Source: Pseudomonas sp. S35 (GTDB lineage: Bacteria; Pseudomonadota; Gammaproteobacteria; Pseudomonadales; Pseudomonadaceae). Taken from it: a stretch of DNA of 64,000 bases. Below, piece after piece: positions 44,461 through 53,892 of this stretch. The stretch is taken from positions 4,216,001 through 4,280,000 of the forward strand of contig NZ_CP019431.1 of NCBI RefSeq assembly GCF_009866765.1, in the 5' to 3' direction. The stretch's first letter is position 1. Each line of letters opens with the position of its first letter. The translations under genes and the position numbers were made by a program. The notes beneath the pieces are model-generated. The model was not told the origin of the DNA, ran no database searches, and saw nothing but the letters and a program-made list of their open reading frames with translations.

Positions 44461-46044
44461 TTAAGAGGCGGCGAGTGCCGCGACCTGTCGTTGTTGGGTA
44501 ACGCGTTCGGCCAGTTGCGCGATCACATGCCGCGCCGAGTTGGCCGCCGATTCCTGCCAGATGCCCACCCCGCTTTGCACCAGACCGTCACCGGCGAAGT
44601 ACACGCGGCCGTGGCCGGCTTCGAGCAGGCTGCTTGCGTCGGCCGGGAAGTGTTCGCGTTGCAGCCACGGGCCTTCGCTGTAGGGGATCTGCTCCCAGGT
44701 CACAGCCAGGGGGTTGCGCAGCTGTTTGGAGAAGCCAGGGTGCAGCAGCTCCACGGCTTGCTTGGACACGGCGTATTGTTCGGCGAAGGGTTTAGCGCCA
44801 AACACATCAGCGCCCTCGCCGGTCACGTAACCCGCCACCAGCAAGCCTTCGCGGGTGTTGAGGTCGTTGCTCGGGTACCACAGCAAACGCGCGGGATGCT
44901 CGATCCACGACAGGCCGCCGTAGGTGCGATAGTCGGTTTCCCAGAAACGCGGGGATTGCCACGCCACCTTGGTCGCCTGATCGCTGCGGGTGCTGAGCAG
45001 TGCGGCTTTGATCGGGTCGCTGAAGTCGGTGTCGAGCTTGGCCAGCAGCGGCAACGGCAAGGTTGAGATCAGGTAATCGGCACGCACCACCTGTTCACGG
45101 CCACTGTGCTGGTCGTGGTAGGTCACCGCCACGCCATCTTCCAACTGACGGATCTGCCGGACTACAGCGCCCAGCTGTACATGGTCACGCACCCGTTGGT
45201 AGAAAGCATCGGTGATGCGGTCCATGCCGCCGACCGGTTGGAACATGGTGGCGGAGAATTCGGGGAACTCGGTATGCAGCAACGCGCCCCACAGCTGCGG
45301 GTGCAGCAGTTGGTCCAGCGCCAACGGGCTGCGGCTGGCCGGCAAGGCGCCCGGATGAGCAGGAGAATCCAGGTGCCCCGAACGAATCGTGCCCTCAAAA
45401 GCCAATTCCTGGGACAGGTCGCCATACACCTGCAAAAACGCCAACAACCGCGTGCGCTCCTCAGCACTCAACACATCATCCAGGGCATCACGCTGCACGG
45501 CTTTGGCCAGCAAACCGGACAAGTGCCCGCGCGCATCATTGATCGCCTGGCCGACGCTGAACGCCGGCTGTTGCACATCGGGCCGCACTTGCGCGCCGTG
45601 GCTGCTGTTGACCAGCACTTCCAGCGGCACGCCCAGTTCGCTGCAATAGTCGAGGATCGTACGATGCTGGCTGGGGATGCGGGCCGGGCCTGCGTTGAAG
45701 TAATGCCCTTGATCAAACGCCGCCGTTTGCGTGCGGCCATCCTTGTAGTCCACGCGGTCGCCATGGCGGAGGGTCCAGGTGCGCCCGCCGACCCGCTCAC
45801 GCGCCTCCAGCACCTGCACGTCAAACCCGGCGCGGCTCAGCTCAAGGGCGCTGACCAGCCCGGCAATCCCGGCGCCCAGCACCAGCACGCGAGTGCCCTG
45901 CCCCAGGCCGTCCTTCAATTTCAACGGTTGCGGGCGGCGGTGCGACGACGGCCCCAGCCCCAATACCGCCAGTGCATCCTTGACGGCTTTTTCGCCGCCT
46001 ACCGCAGCGATGCTCGACAGCGCTTCACGTCGTGTCAGTCCCAT
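44461..46044 (-). CDS. Flavin monoamine oxidase / L-amino acid oxidase-type enzyme
   Basis: 527 aa. FAD site RVLVLGAGIAGLVSALELSR at ~52-71, then VLEARERVGGRTWTLRHG, and the C-terminal flavin contact VYFAGDGLVQSGVGIWQESA. The architecture is that of bacterial L-amino acid oxidases and tryptophan 2-monooxygenases. A TRREALSSIA start hints at a Tat signal, but the hydrophobic core is poor, so the location is uncertain. TTAAGGAG precedes ATG 46044. RidA follows and an amino-acid-type binding protein precedes, so an imported amino acid-like compound is the likely substrate. Confidence 0.88.
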   Translation of the reverse strand: MGLTRREALSSIAAVGGEKAVKDALAVLGLGPSSHRRPQPLKLKDGLGQGTRVLVLGAGIAGLVSALELSRAGFDVQVLEARERVGGRTWTLRHGDRVDYKDGRTQTAAFDQGHYFNAGPARIPSQHRTILDYCSELGVPLEVLVNSSHGAQVRPDVQQPAFSVGQAINDARGHLSGLLAKAVQRDALDDVLSAEERTRLLAFLQVYGDLSQELAFEGTIRSGHLDSPAHPGALPASRSPLALDQLLHPQLWGALLHTEFPEFSATMFQPVGGMDRITDAFYQRVRDHVQLGAVVRQIRQLEDGVAVTYHDQHSGREQVVRADYLISTLPLPLLAKLDTDFSDPIKAALLSTRSDQATKVAWQSPRFWETDYRTYGGLSWIEHPARLLWYPSNDLNTREGLLVAGYVTGEGADVFGAKPFAEQYAVSKQAVELLHPGFSKQLRNPLAVTWEQIPYSEGPWLQREHFPADASSLLEAGHGRVYFAGDGLVQSGVGIWQESAANSARHVIAQLAERVTQQRQVAALAAS

Positions 46045-46056
46045 GTCGATTGCTCC

Positions 46057-46980
46057 TTAATCCGGCAGGCCCGGTGGGTTGATCAGCGACTTGTCGACCC
46101 GCTCCACGTCCAGGCCCCAGCGTTGCAGCACCTGTTCGTATTGGCCGCCGGCAATCGCGCCTTCCAACGCGGTGTGGATCGGCTTGACCAGGCCGTTGTC
46201 CTTGCGCGTGGTCACGGCGATGTCGGCTTGCAAGGGCCAGCCACCGTTCACCGTGCCAACGCGCTTGATGCCACCGGTGATTGCCGCCGAATAGGCGTAC
46301 ACCGAGTTAGGCCCGAACAACGCGTCGCTGCGCCCCGACTGCACCGCCAATTGCGCGGCGGCCTGGTCGTCGAAGTACTGCAACAGCGCGGGCTTGAGGC
46401 CGGCCTTTTCGTTTGCCTCGTTCCAGGCCAGCAGGACTTTTTCCTGGTTGGTGCCGGAGCCGACGATGATCTTCAGCCCGGCGATGTCCTCGGCCTGTTT
46501 GATCTCGGTGATCTTGCTGGCGGTCTTGACGTAAAACCCCAGCACATCCTGGCGATAAGTGGCGAAGTCGAAACGCTTCTTGCGCGCCTCGGTCACGGTC
46601 ACGTTGCTGATCACCGCGTCATACTTGCCCGAGCTGACGCCAAGGGGCCAATCCTCCCAACTGGTCTGCACCACATTAAGTTGCAGGCCCAGGCTGTCGG
46701 CGATCAACTGCGCGGTGTCGGCTTCACTGCCGATGGTGGTCTTGTCGTCGCTGGCCAGCAGCGCCAGGGGCGGCCCGGCTACGCCAGAGGTGGCCACGGT
46801 GAACTTGCCCGGCTGGGCAAACTTGAAGCCCGGCGGGATCTGCGCGATGGCCGCCTCGTTGCGCGGCACATGGATGCGCACGCGGTCGGGGCTGAGGTCG
46901 ACCGGTTGCACGGCGAACGCGGTTTGCGCGGTGCTGACGGCAAGCGCCAGCAAGGCCACGCGGGCAGTGGTGGTAAACAT
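46057..46980 (-). CDS. Amino-acid-type ABC transporter periplasmic binding protein (family 3)
   Basis: 307 aa. Signal peptide ARVALLALAVSTAQTAFA then the mature protein. Family 3 binding motifs include GSEADTAQLIADSLGL, DWPLGVSSGKYDAVISNVTVTEARKKRFDFA and GSGTNQEKVLLAWNE. AAGGAG precedes ATG 46980. It delivers a polar amino acid-like ligand to the permease and ATPase encoded just upstream in the operon. Confidence 0.92.
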   Translation of the reverse strand: MFTTTARVALLALAVSTAQTAFAVQPVDLSPDRVRIHVPRNEAAIAQIPPGFKFAQPGKFTVATSGVAGPPLALLASDDKTTIGSEADTAQLIADSLGLQLNVVQTSWEDWPLGVSSGKYDAVISNVTVTEARKKRFDFATYRQDVLGFYVKTASKITEIKQAEDIAGLKIIVGSGTNQEKVLLAWNEANEKAGLKPALLQYFDDQAAAQLAVQSGRSDALFGPNSVYAYSAAITGGIKRVGTVNGGWPLQADIAVTTRKDNGLVKPIHTALEGAIAGGQYEQVLQRWGLDVERVDKSLINPPGLPD

Positions 46981-46998
46981 GGGCAGTCACTCCTTGAA

Positions 46999-47772
46999 CT
47001 AAAGCACCTTGCCGAGAAAGGCCTGGGTGCGGGGATGTCGGGGTTGGCGCAAGATTTGTTCGGGCGGGCCCTCTTCGATCAGTTGGCCGTCACAGAGAAA
47101 CACCACGTGGTCAGCCACTTCGCGGGCAAAGCCGATCTCGTGGGTGACGATCACCAGGGTCACGCCCAGTTGGGTCAGGCCCTTGATCACGTCGAGGACT
47201 TCACCCACCAGTTCCGGGTCGAGGGCCGAGGTGGGCTCGTCGAACAGCAGCACTTTCGGGTCAAGCGCCAGGGCGCGGGCGATGGCGACGCGCTGTTGCT
47301 GGCCGCCGGAGAGCTGGCGCGGGTAGGCATCGGCCTTGTCCGCCAGGCCGACCTTGGCCAGCAGTTCGGCGGCCTTGGCCGGCGCCTCGGCCTTGCTCCA
47401 GCGTTTGTGGGCCAACGGCGCTTCGGCGACGTTTTCCCAGGCGGTGAGGTGCGGGAACAGGTTGAAGTTCTGGAACACGAAACCCACGTCGATGCGACGC
47501 TTGAGAATCTCGCGCTCCTTGAGCTCGTACAGCAGGTCACCCTTGCGCCGATAACCGACGTATTCACCGTCGATGGTGATGTGGCCGCTGTCGATTTTCT
47601 CCAGGTGGTTGATGGTGCGCAGCAAGGTGGACTTGCCCGAGCCGGACGGCCCGAGAATCACCGTGACCTTGCCGGGGTCGATGGTCAGGTCGATGTCCTT
47701 GAGCACCTGCTGGCTGCCAAAGCGCTTGCCCACGCCCTGGATCTGGATACGTCCTGCGCGCGCTTCACTCAT
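46999..47772 (-). CDS. Polar amino acid ABC transporter ATPase
   Basis: 257 aa. Walker A LGPSGSGKSTLLR, Q-loop FVFQNFNLFPHLTAWENV, signature RQLSGGQQQRVAIARAL and Walker B KVLLFDEPTSALDPELVGEV are all present. The FNLFPH/LDPELVGEV forms are characteristic of polar amino acid importers (GlnQ/HisP/TcyN type). It overlaps the permease gene by 8 bases. Confidence 0.94.
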   Translation of the reverse strand: MSEARAGRIQIQGVGKRFGSQQVLKDIDLTIDPGKVTVILGPSGSGKSTLLRTINHLEKIDSGHITIDGEYVGYRRKGDLLYELKEREILKRRIDVGFVFQNFNLFPHLTAWENVAEAPLAHKRWSKAEAPAKAAELLAKVGLADKADAYPRQLSGGQQQRVAIARALALDPKVLLFDEPTSALDPELVGEVLDVIKGLTQLGVTLVIVTHEIGFAREVADHVVFLCDGQLIEEGPPEQILRQPRHPRTQAFLGKVL

Positions 47773-48730
47773 GGGATTTCTCCTTGAGCCAGCCGCGTAG
47801 GCGCTGCAACGGCGTGGGCGGCAGCACCCTTGCCGTGCCCCGAGCGAAATGCCGCTCGACGTAATACTGGGCGCTGGTGAGCACGGTGGTGATGATCAGG
47901 TACCACACGGTGGCGACGATCAGCAGCGGGATCACCGCCTGGGTGCGGTTGTAGATGACCTGCACGGTGTAGAACAGCTCCGGCAAGGCCAGCACGTAGA
48001 CGATGGACGTGCCCTTGACCAGGCCGATGATTTCGTTGAAACCCGAGGGCAGGATCGAACGCAATGCCTGGGGCAGGATGATCCGGAAGATGCGGCGTGA
48101 CGCCGGCAAGCCCAAGGCTGCGGCTGCTTCATGCTGGCCAGCGTCCACACCGATCAGGCCGCCGCGAATGATCTCCGCCGCGTAGGCTGCCTGCATCAGG
48201 CTCAATCCCAGGACCGCCGTGGTGAACTGGCTGAGCACGTCCACCGTCGACCACTCGGCAAACACCACACCCGTAAACGGCACGCCGAGCACGATGTGGT
48301 CATACAGGTAGGCAAAGTTGTACAGGATGATCAGCACCAGCAACGCCGGCATCGAACGGAAAAACCAGATATAGCCCCAGGCCAGGGCCGCCAGCAGCGG
48401 CGAGCCCGACAACCGCGCCAGGGCCAGTGCCGTGCCGAGGAGCACACTGAACACCGTGCTCAGCAGCGTCAGCAGCAACGTTTGCCCCAGGCCGCGCAGC
48501 ACCGATGGCGAGAAGAACCACTGGCCGAACACACCCCACTCCCAACGCGGGTTGGTGGCCAGGGAATGCACGATGGCGAGCAGTACCAGCGCGGCAAAAA
48601 TCGACCCGGCCCACCGCCACGGATGCCGGGCCGGCACCACGTGCAGGGCTTTGATCGGTGTGGAGACACGGGCCTGGCGAACCACGCGGGGTGGGTCAAT
48701 CAGGTCATAGGGTTTGGCGACGATAGGCAT
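47765..48730 (-). CDS. Polar amino acid ABC transporter permease
   Basis: 321 aa. The N-terminal extension of ~60 residues (IDPPRVVRQARVSTPIK) is followed by five or six membrane helices and the His/Glu permease signature GLIGVDAGQHEAAAALGLPA, then ILPQALRSILPSGFNEIIGLVKGTS (in two parts). GAGGA precedes ATG 48730. Cotranscribed with the TonB receptor gene ending 17 bp upstream. Confidence 0.93.
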   Translation of the reverse strand: MPIVAKPYDLIDPPRVVRQARVSTPIKALHVVPARHPWRWAGSIFAALVLLAIVHSLATNPRWEWGVFGQWFFSPSVLRGLGQTLLLTLLSTVFSVLLGTALALARLSGSPLLAALAWGYIWFFRSMPALLVLIILYNFAYLYDHIVLGVPFTGVVFAEWSTVDVLSQFTTAVLGLSLMQAAYAAEIIRGGLIGVDAGQHEAAAALGLPASRRIFRIILPQALRSILPSGFNEIIGLVKGTSIVYVLALPELFYTVQVIYNRTQAVIPLLIVATVWYLIITTVLTSAQYYVERHFARGTARVLPPTPLQRLRGWLKEKSHE

Positions 48731-48746
48731 GGTGTGTTCCTCGGCC

Positions 48747-51140
48747 TCAGAAGGCATAGGTCAAGCGGGTGTAGTAGTACCCGCCGGTGAATCCGTAGGG
48801 CGAATAAGTGCCGTAGCTGCTGACCATGGTGCTGCTGGGCACGCCTTGTTTCTTGGGGTAGATGTCGAACAGGTTCTTGGCGCCGATGGCCACGTTGAGG
48901 TCTTTGGTGAGGTTGTAGCCAAGGTCAAGATCGGTGATCCATTTGGCCGCGTAGACCCGGTCGAGGCTGCGGTCGGCAGACACATTGACCTCCTTGTACG
49001 AGCCGTAGCGGGTCAGGGCCAGGTTGAGGTTGAAGCGGTCGATGCTCCAGTCACCGCCCAGGATCAGCTTGGTGCTGGGCTGCACGCCGGTGATCAGGTT
49101 GCGCGCCTGGCGGTCCATCAGGTCGTAGGAGGTGCCCAGGATCGAGGTGGACTCCTTGTAGTTGAGGATTTTGGTCTGGTTCCAGTTGAACGCGGCGGTC
49201 CACTTCAGCGCGCCGTATTGGCCCAGGTCCTGGCTGTAGTTGCCGACCAGGTCGAGGCCTTTGGTGCGGGTGTCGGCCCCGTTGATAAAGTATTGGCCGC
49301 CAGAGGTGGAGGTGATGCCGTTGTCTTGCAGCACCTGGGTGATTTGCGGGCCGAGCAAGGTGCCGGTCAGGGTGATGCGATCACGCAGGTTGATCACGTA
49401 GGCGTCGGCGGTGAAGCTCAGGCGGTCAGTGGGCGTGAGGGTGAAACCGAGGCTGAAGTTGGTCGAGCGCTCGGGCTTCAAATCCTGCGCGCCCAGGGCC
49501 TGCGCCGCCGCCGAACCGGTGGGCAGCACACCGTAGTTGATTGACTGATACACCCCATCCACCACGCCATAGGTGGTGGAGCGCGCACTGAACAGGCTGT
49601 TGGCCAGGGACGGCGCGCGAAAGCCATTGCTCACCGTGGCACGCACGGCGAACTGCGGGGTGAAATCATAGCGCGTGGTCAGCTTGCCGCTGCGGGTGGC
49701 GCCCACGCCTTGGTTGTAATGCTCGTAGCGAAACGCAGTGCCCACGTACCAGTCCGGCACCGGATTGAAGCCCACATCGACATAGCTGGCTAGGCTATTG
49801 CGCGAGGCGCTGCTTTCTTCATCCGGCGAAATACCGTTGGTGACCTGGGCGCCGCTCGAGGCGCAATTGCCCGGCGCCACGCAGTAGCCGCCGTTGGCGT
49901 AAGACTCATAGTCACCGGCCTGCACCTCATAGGTATCGCGCCGGTGCTCGAAGCCGTAGCTCACATCCAACGGCTTTTGCAGGCCGATATCGAAGCCGCG
50001 CTTGAAGTCGAGGTTGGTGGTCAACTCGGTGCTGACCCAGGTGCCGGAGGTAAAGCTGTTCGGCGTGGCCTCGCCCAAGGACGGGTTTTGGTTATGGGTC
50101 GTGCCCTGCTCTGCTTCGTTGCGCCCGTAGGTGGTGGACAAATCCCAGTCCCACTCACCGACGGTGCCCTTGCCGCCGAACGCGGCCTGGAAGTCGTCCT
50201 CGTCGATGTACCAGGTCGGCGTGTAGCCGCCGGGGTAGCCATTGGGCCCGGTGGTGATGGTGTTGGTGATGGTCGGCAGGCGGAAATTCTGCCCCTGCTC
50301 GGCCTTGCGTCGTGAATACGTGGTGAAGGAATACAGGCTCAAATCGTCGTCGATCGGCAACTCGGCGTTGTAGCCCAGGGTCAGCAGGTTGGTCTTCGGC
50401 GTGCCGTAGCCGCCATAGGTGGAACGACCCGCCTGCTCATAGGCTTGGGCGTAGGTGTAGCCGTTGGCGCTGGCCTTGTTGTCATCGTTCTGGCTACGTG
50501 CATCCAGCGCCAGTTGCACGATGCCGCCGTTGCCGATTTCAAAACCCTTGTTGAGGCTTTGCTGCACGGTCTGCTTTTTACCGTCGTAGCCGAGGCCGGC
50601 GTTGGTCACCGACGTGCCGCTGGTATCGGCCTTGAGGATCACGTTGATCACCCCGGCGATGGCGTCGGAACCATACTGCGCAGCGGCGCCGTCGCGCAGC
50701 ACTTCCACATGGTCGATGGCGCTGATGGGGATCAGGTCCAGGTCTGCCGGTGCGGCACCGGTGTTGATGCCGTTGATGTTCAGCGTCGCGGCGGTATGCC
50801 GACGCTTGCCATTGACCAGCACCAACACCTCGGCGGCGCTCATGCCGCGCAGGTTCGGGGCGCGAGCAATGCCGCTGGCGTCCCAACCGGTTTTTTCCGG
50901 CAGGGTCAGCGACGGGATCACCGCGCTCAATGCCTCCATCAAACCGGGCTTGCCGGTGCTTTGCAGTTGCTTGGCGCTGACCACATCGATCGGCACCGGG
51001 CTGCTGGTGACCGTGCGCTGCTCGGCGCCACGGTTACCGGTGACCACCACGGTGGACAGGGTGCTGTCGTCCTGGGCATGGGCGGTGTTGGCCAGGAGGG
51101 CCAGTGCCAGGAGGGTGGTGGGTTTTAGCGTTTGCTTCAT
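48747..51140 (-). CDS. TonB-dependent outer-membrane receptor
   Basis: 797 aa. Signal peptide TTLLALALLANTAHA, then a plug domain (TVVVTGNRG, DVVSAKQLQSTGKPGLMEAL, VEVLRDGAAAQYGSDAIAG) and a beta-barrel ending in an aromatic residue (YYYTRLTYAF). A conserved barrel motif FGEHRRDTYEV-like (GFEHRRDTYEV) and RAPSLANSLFSARST are visible. It is the first gene of an operon with an amino-acid-type ABC importer and oxidative enzymes, so it probably imports the same compound across the outer membrane. The strong iron-siderophore features of Fur-type clusters are not seen nearby. Confidence 0.92.
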   Translation of the reverse strand: MKQTLKPTTLLALALLANTAHAQDDSTLSTVVVTGNRGAEQRTVTSSPVPIDVVSAKQLQSTGKPGLMEALSAVIPSLTLPEKTGWDASGIARAPNLRGMSAAEVLVLVNGKRRHTAATLNINGINTGAAPADLDLIPISAIDHVEVLRDGAAAQYGSDAIAGVINVILKADTSGTSVTNAGLGYDGKKQTVQQSLNKGFEIGNGGIVQLALDARSQNDDNKASANGYTYAQAYEQAGRSTYGGYGTPKTNLLTLGYNAELPIDDDLSLYSFTTYSRRKAEQGQNFRLPTITNTITTGPNGYPGGYTPTWYIDEDDFQAAFGGKGTVGEWDWDLSTTYGRNEAEQGTTHNQNPSLGEATPNSFTSGTWVSTELTTNLDFKRGFDIGLQKPLDVSYGFEHRRDTYEVQAGDYESYANGGYCVAPGNCASSGAQVTNGISPDEESSASRNSLASYVDVGFNPVPDWYVGTAFRYEHYNQGVGATRSGKLTTRYDFTPQFAVRATVSNGFRAPSLANSLFSARSTTYGVVDGVYQSINYGVLPTGSAAAQALGAQDLKPERSTNFSLGFTLTPTDRLSFTADAYVINLRDRITLTGTLLGPQITQVLQDNGITSTSGGQYFINGADTRTKGLDLVGNYSQDLGQYGALKWTAAFNWNQTKILNYKESTSILGTSYDLMDRQARNLITGVQPSTKLILGGDWSIDRFNLNLALTRYGSYKEVNVSADRSLDRVYAAKWITDLDLGYNLTKDLNVAIGAKNLFDIYPKKQGVPSSTMVSSYGTYSPYGFTGGYYYTRLTYAF

Positions 51141-51684
51141 GGGCGTGCCTGTCTGTCCAAATCGCGAAGTCGGGCAGTCACGCGACGGTGCGCGGTGCTC
51201 GGTTTTTGGGTGTGTTGCGGCGATTTGGGGTTAGGGCGAGTGCGGGGGTTGAATTGGCAACATACGTTGAACTCCCTTCCAACGATTCTGCTGCGGGGAT
51301 GATCACCCGGTTATGGCGCGCAGAATCTTGATTACGCTGGGTACCATCCGAGGTCAGGGGTAGGCTGTTGCGATCAAACATAACGGAATGGGTTTGGGAA
51401 ATATAATGCTATTTGGGCATAAGCTAATATTCTTGTATTTCATTATTTATTGATTTGTTTATTCATATATTTGATGTTGAGTGTATATCCGTTGTTTCGG
51501 TAACGGCTTCTTATGGTTCCGCCCTTACGGCGGGTCACTTTGGGGCTCTTCCAAAAGTGAGCCGCTGTAAAAGCGGAACCCTAGGTGGCCGTTACCTGAA
51601 CAACGGATATGTACTCAGACCCATCGCCATCGAGGGCAAGTCTAATCGTCGCACCACCCCTCCCACACTTTTGACCACGTTCCT
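51141..51684. other. Intergenic region upstream of the TonB receptor, AT-rich, with a MITE-like element
   Basis: Contains the promoter side of the TonB operon and the 3' side of the T2SS operon. 51390-51480 is unusually AT-rich for this genome (TATTTCATTATTTATTGATT), a likely promoter or activator-binding zone. No short gene with a ribosome binding site was found. Confidence 0.5.
51483..51614. mobile_element. 132-bp palindromic MITE-like element
   Basis: Long terminal inverted repeats: GTATATCCGTTGTTTCGGTA at the left is the imperfect reverse complement of TACCTGAACAACGGATATGTAC at the right (core parts). Inner arms GGTTCCGC and GCGGAACC continue the palindrome. The left arm also matches the start of each unit of the tandem array at 10958-13837, and the right arm matches 13856-13883. 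No coding capacity, so it would be mobilised in trans if at all. Confidence 0.8.
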
Positions 51685-53892
51685 TCAGTTAGCCGGCCTC
51701 AACAACTGCATCTGCTGGCGATAATCATCCGTCACCTGCCGCGCCTGGCTACTGCTGGTAATCACCCTGGGCGTAATCAAAACGATCAGTTCGGTCCGGT
51801 CCTTGGACTTGCTGGTATTCCCAAACAACCACCGCAACCCCGGAATCTTGCCAAGGTAAGGCACCGCACTCACCGACTCCGCGTTGTCCTGCTTGATCAA
51901 CCCGCCGAGCAACACCGTCTGCCCACTCTGCACCGCCACCTGCGTCGACACCGACCGCGTGGAGATACGCGGATTCGTCGGCGTGTCGCTGTTGGACGAG
52001 ACCTGATCCTGCGCATCACTGACCTGCTGCTGAATATCCATGTACACCAAGCCACCCGGATTGATCCGTGGCACCACGTCGAGGATCACCCCGGTCTGCA
52101 CATATTCAACACTGCTCAAGGTGGTGTCCGAAGTGCCCGTGTTGACCGTGGTCTGGCTGATGGGAATGTTGTCCCCCACCTGAATCTGCGCCGGCTGGTT
52201 GTTCATCACCACCAGCGACGGCGCCGACAGCACCTGGGTGCGGCCGTTGGTTTCCAGCGCATGCAACGCGACCTGCAAGTTGGAGCTGACGAAGGAGTAG
52301 AACAACGAATCCGCCGCCCCCAACCCCGCCCCGCCACCGCCCAGCGCGCCTTGGCTACCGGAGGCGTTGGCTACGGTGGTGCTGGTGGAATTACCCGCCA
52401 GGCGGCCCAGATACCACTGCACCCCGAGGTCCAGTTCACCGGTGAGTTTGACTTCAAGAATGCGCGTCTCGATCTGCACTTGCAGCGGCGGGTTGTCGAG
52501 GCGCTTGATCGCCGATTCGATCTCTTTCCACTGCACCGGACGGGTGCGTACCAGCAGTTGGTTACTGCTTTTTTGCGCTGTGATGCGCGTGCCTGCGTCG
52601 AGGCTTTTGGCTGGGGCGCCTTCGGGACTTTCCGGTTCGGCGCTCTCCTGGGCTTCGGGCTCCTGCGCTTCGTCATCGACCACCGGCTGGCTGTTGTTCA
52701 GCCCACCCGGCGTGCTGCCGGAGGTGCTGTTGGTGCCCGGTGACGACAACGTCGCCGTGCGCAAACCAGGGGCGACCTTGGCCGGGGTGTCGTCCTTGAT
52801 CGCGCCGCTGCCGTAGATCTGCCGCAGGTACTTGGCCAGGTCGCTGGCCTTCATGTTGCGCACGTCATACACGTACATTTGCGGTTCGTTGCCACCGCCT
52901 TCATCGATGGTGTGAATCCAGTCGCCCACTTCGCTCAGGTACTGCGGCTGCGAAGAAATCGCCACCACCGAGTTGGTCCGCTCGATCGGCAGGAACCGCA
53001 CCATGCCCGCCAACGGCATACCGCTGTCGGGACCGAACATCTTTTGCAGCTCGGGCATCAACTCGGCCACCGAGGCGCGTTGCAGGCCGAACACACCGAC
53101 GGACATGCCCTTGAGCCAATCCACGTCGAAGGTGTCGATGGTGTCCTGGTAGTTGGCCAGTTCCTCCGGCGTACCGGCCAGGCTCAGCACATTGCGCGCC
53201 GGGTCCACCAGCAAAAACGCATTCTCGCGGGCGAACGGCTTGAGCAGTTTCTGCATCTCGGTGGCGGAGATATAGCGCAGCGGAAACAACCGCGCCGACA
53301 GGCCGCTGGACGGTTGCGAGACGCGCATCTCTGGCACCAGCTTGCCCGCCACCGCCTGATTGGCCGGCAGGATCACATAGCGACTGCCCTGCTTGATCAT
53401 CGCGTTGTCGGTCCAGGACAGCAGGGTTTCCAGAATCGACAACGCCTGCTGTTTGTTCACCGGTTTGGAGGTGGAGAAGCTGACGTTGCCCTTCACGCCC
53501 TGGGCGATGCTGTAGTTCTCGTGCAGCAAGTCGCCCATCACACTGTTGATCACCGCTTCAATCGGCTGGTCGGCAAAGTTGAACACGATGTCGCCGCCGC
53601 CCTGCTCCTTCGCCGCCGACGCCGCAACCGGTTGGCGCACGAACTGCTGGTTGCCGCGAATCAACTGGCGCTGGGGCGGTGTCTTCGCCTGGGGCTGGCC
53701 GTTGTCGACCGGGGCCTGTTCACTGGCAGGGTCCACGGCTGGGCGTTGCGAGCCGGTGCCCTGCATCGCTTCGTGCAACAGGGCCTCGTCCGGGTCGAGA
53801 TGCTCGGGGAAGGTGCCGCAGCCACCGAGGGCGACGGCGGTGGCCAGGCAAAATGCGGTGGTGCGCAAGGCGCCAGGGAAAGTATCGATCAA
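51685..53892 (-). CDS. gspD: Type II secretion outer-membrane secretin GspD
   Basis: 735 aa. A lipobox (VALGGC, Cys25) makes it a lipoprotein secretin, which could self-target to the outer membrane. The N-terminal N0-N3 domains are visible (DIVFNFADQPIEAVINSVM, the KLLKPFARENAFLLVDPA segment). A Pro/Glu-rich linker at ~390-430 precedes N3 (GTRITAQKSSNQLLVRTRP). The secretin core has VLSAPSLVVMNNQPAQIQVG, VGVILDVVPRIN-like VILDVVPRINPGG and VAVQSGQTVLLGGLI. It is the last gene of the operon, an unusual place for gspD. The gene stop is 70 bp from the MITE-like element. Confidence 0.95.
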   Translation of the reverse strand: MIDTFPGALRTTAFCLATAVALGGCGTFPEHLDPDEALLHEAMQGTGSQRPAVDPASEQAPVDNGQPQAKTPPQRQLIRGNQQFVRQPVAASAAKEQGGGDIVFNFADQPIEAVINSVMGDLLHENYSIAQGVKGNVSFSTSKPVNKQQALSILETLLSWTDNAMIKQGSRYVILPANQAVAGKLVPEMRVSQPSSGLSARLFPLRYISATEMQKLLKPFARENAFLLVDPARNVLSLAGTPEELANYQDTIDTFDVDWLKGMSVGVFGLQRASVAELMPELQKMFGPDSGMPLAGMVRFLPIERTNSVVAISSQPQYLSEVGDWIHTIDEGGGNEPQMYVYDVRNMKASDLAKYLRQIYGSGAIKDDTPAKVAPGLRTATLSSPGTNSTSGSTPGGLNNSQPVVDDEAQEPEAQESAEPESPEGAPAKSLDAGTRITAQKSSNQLLVRTRPVQWKEIESAIKRLDNPPLQVQIETRILEVKLTGELDLGVQWYLGRLAGNSTSTTVANASGSQGALGGGGAGLGAADSLFYSFVSSNLQVALHALETNGRTQVLSAPSLVVMNNQPAQIQVGDNIPISQTTVNTGTSDTTLSSVEYVQTGVILDVVPRINPGGLVYMDIQQQVSDAQDQVSSNSDTPTNPRISTRSVSTQVAVQSGQTVLLGGLIKQDNAESVSAVPYLGKIPGLRWLFGNTSKSKDRTELIVLITPRVITSSSQARQVTDDYRQQMQLLRPAN

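Noticed and set aside
45106..47787. 893-codon plus-strand frame, and similar long frames antisense to catabolic genes (836-2218, 14848-16476, 24047-25861)
   Set aside because: Each lies antisense to well supported genes with family motifs; such frames are a by-product of high GC and give low-complexity His/Gln/Arg-rich translations.
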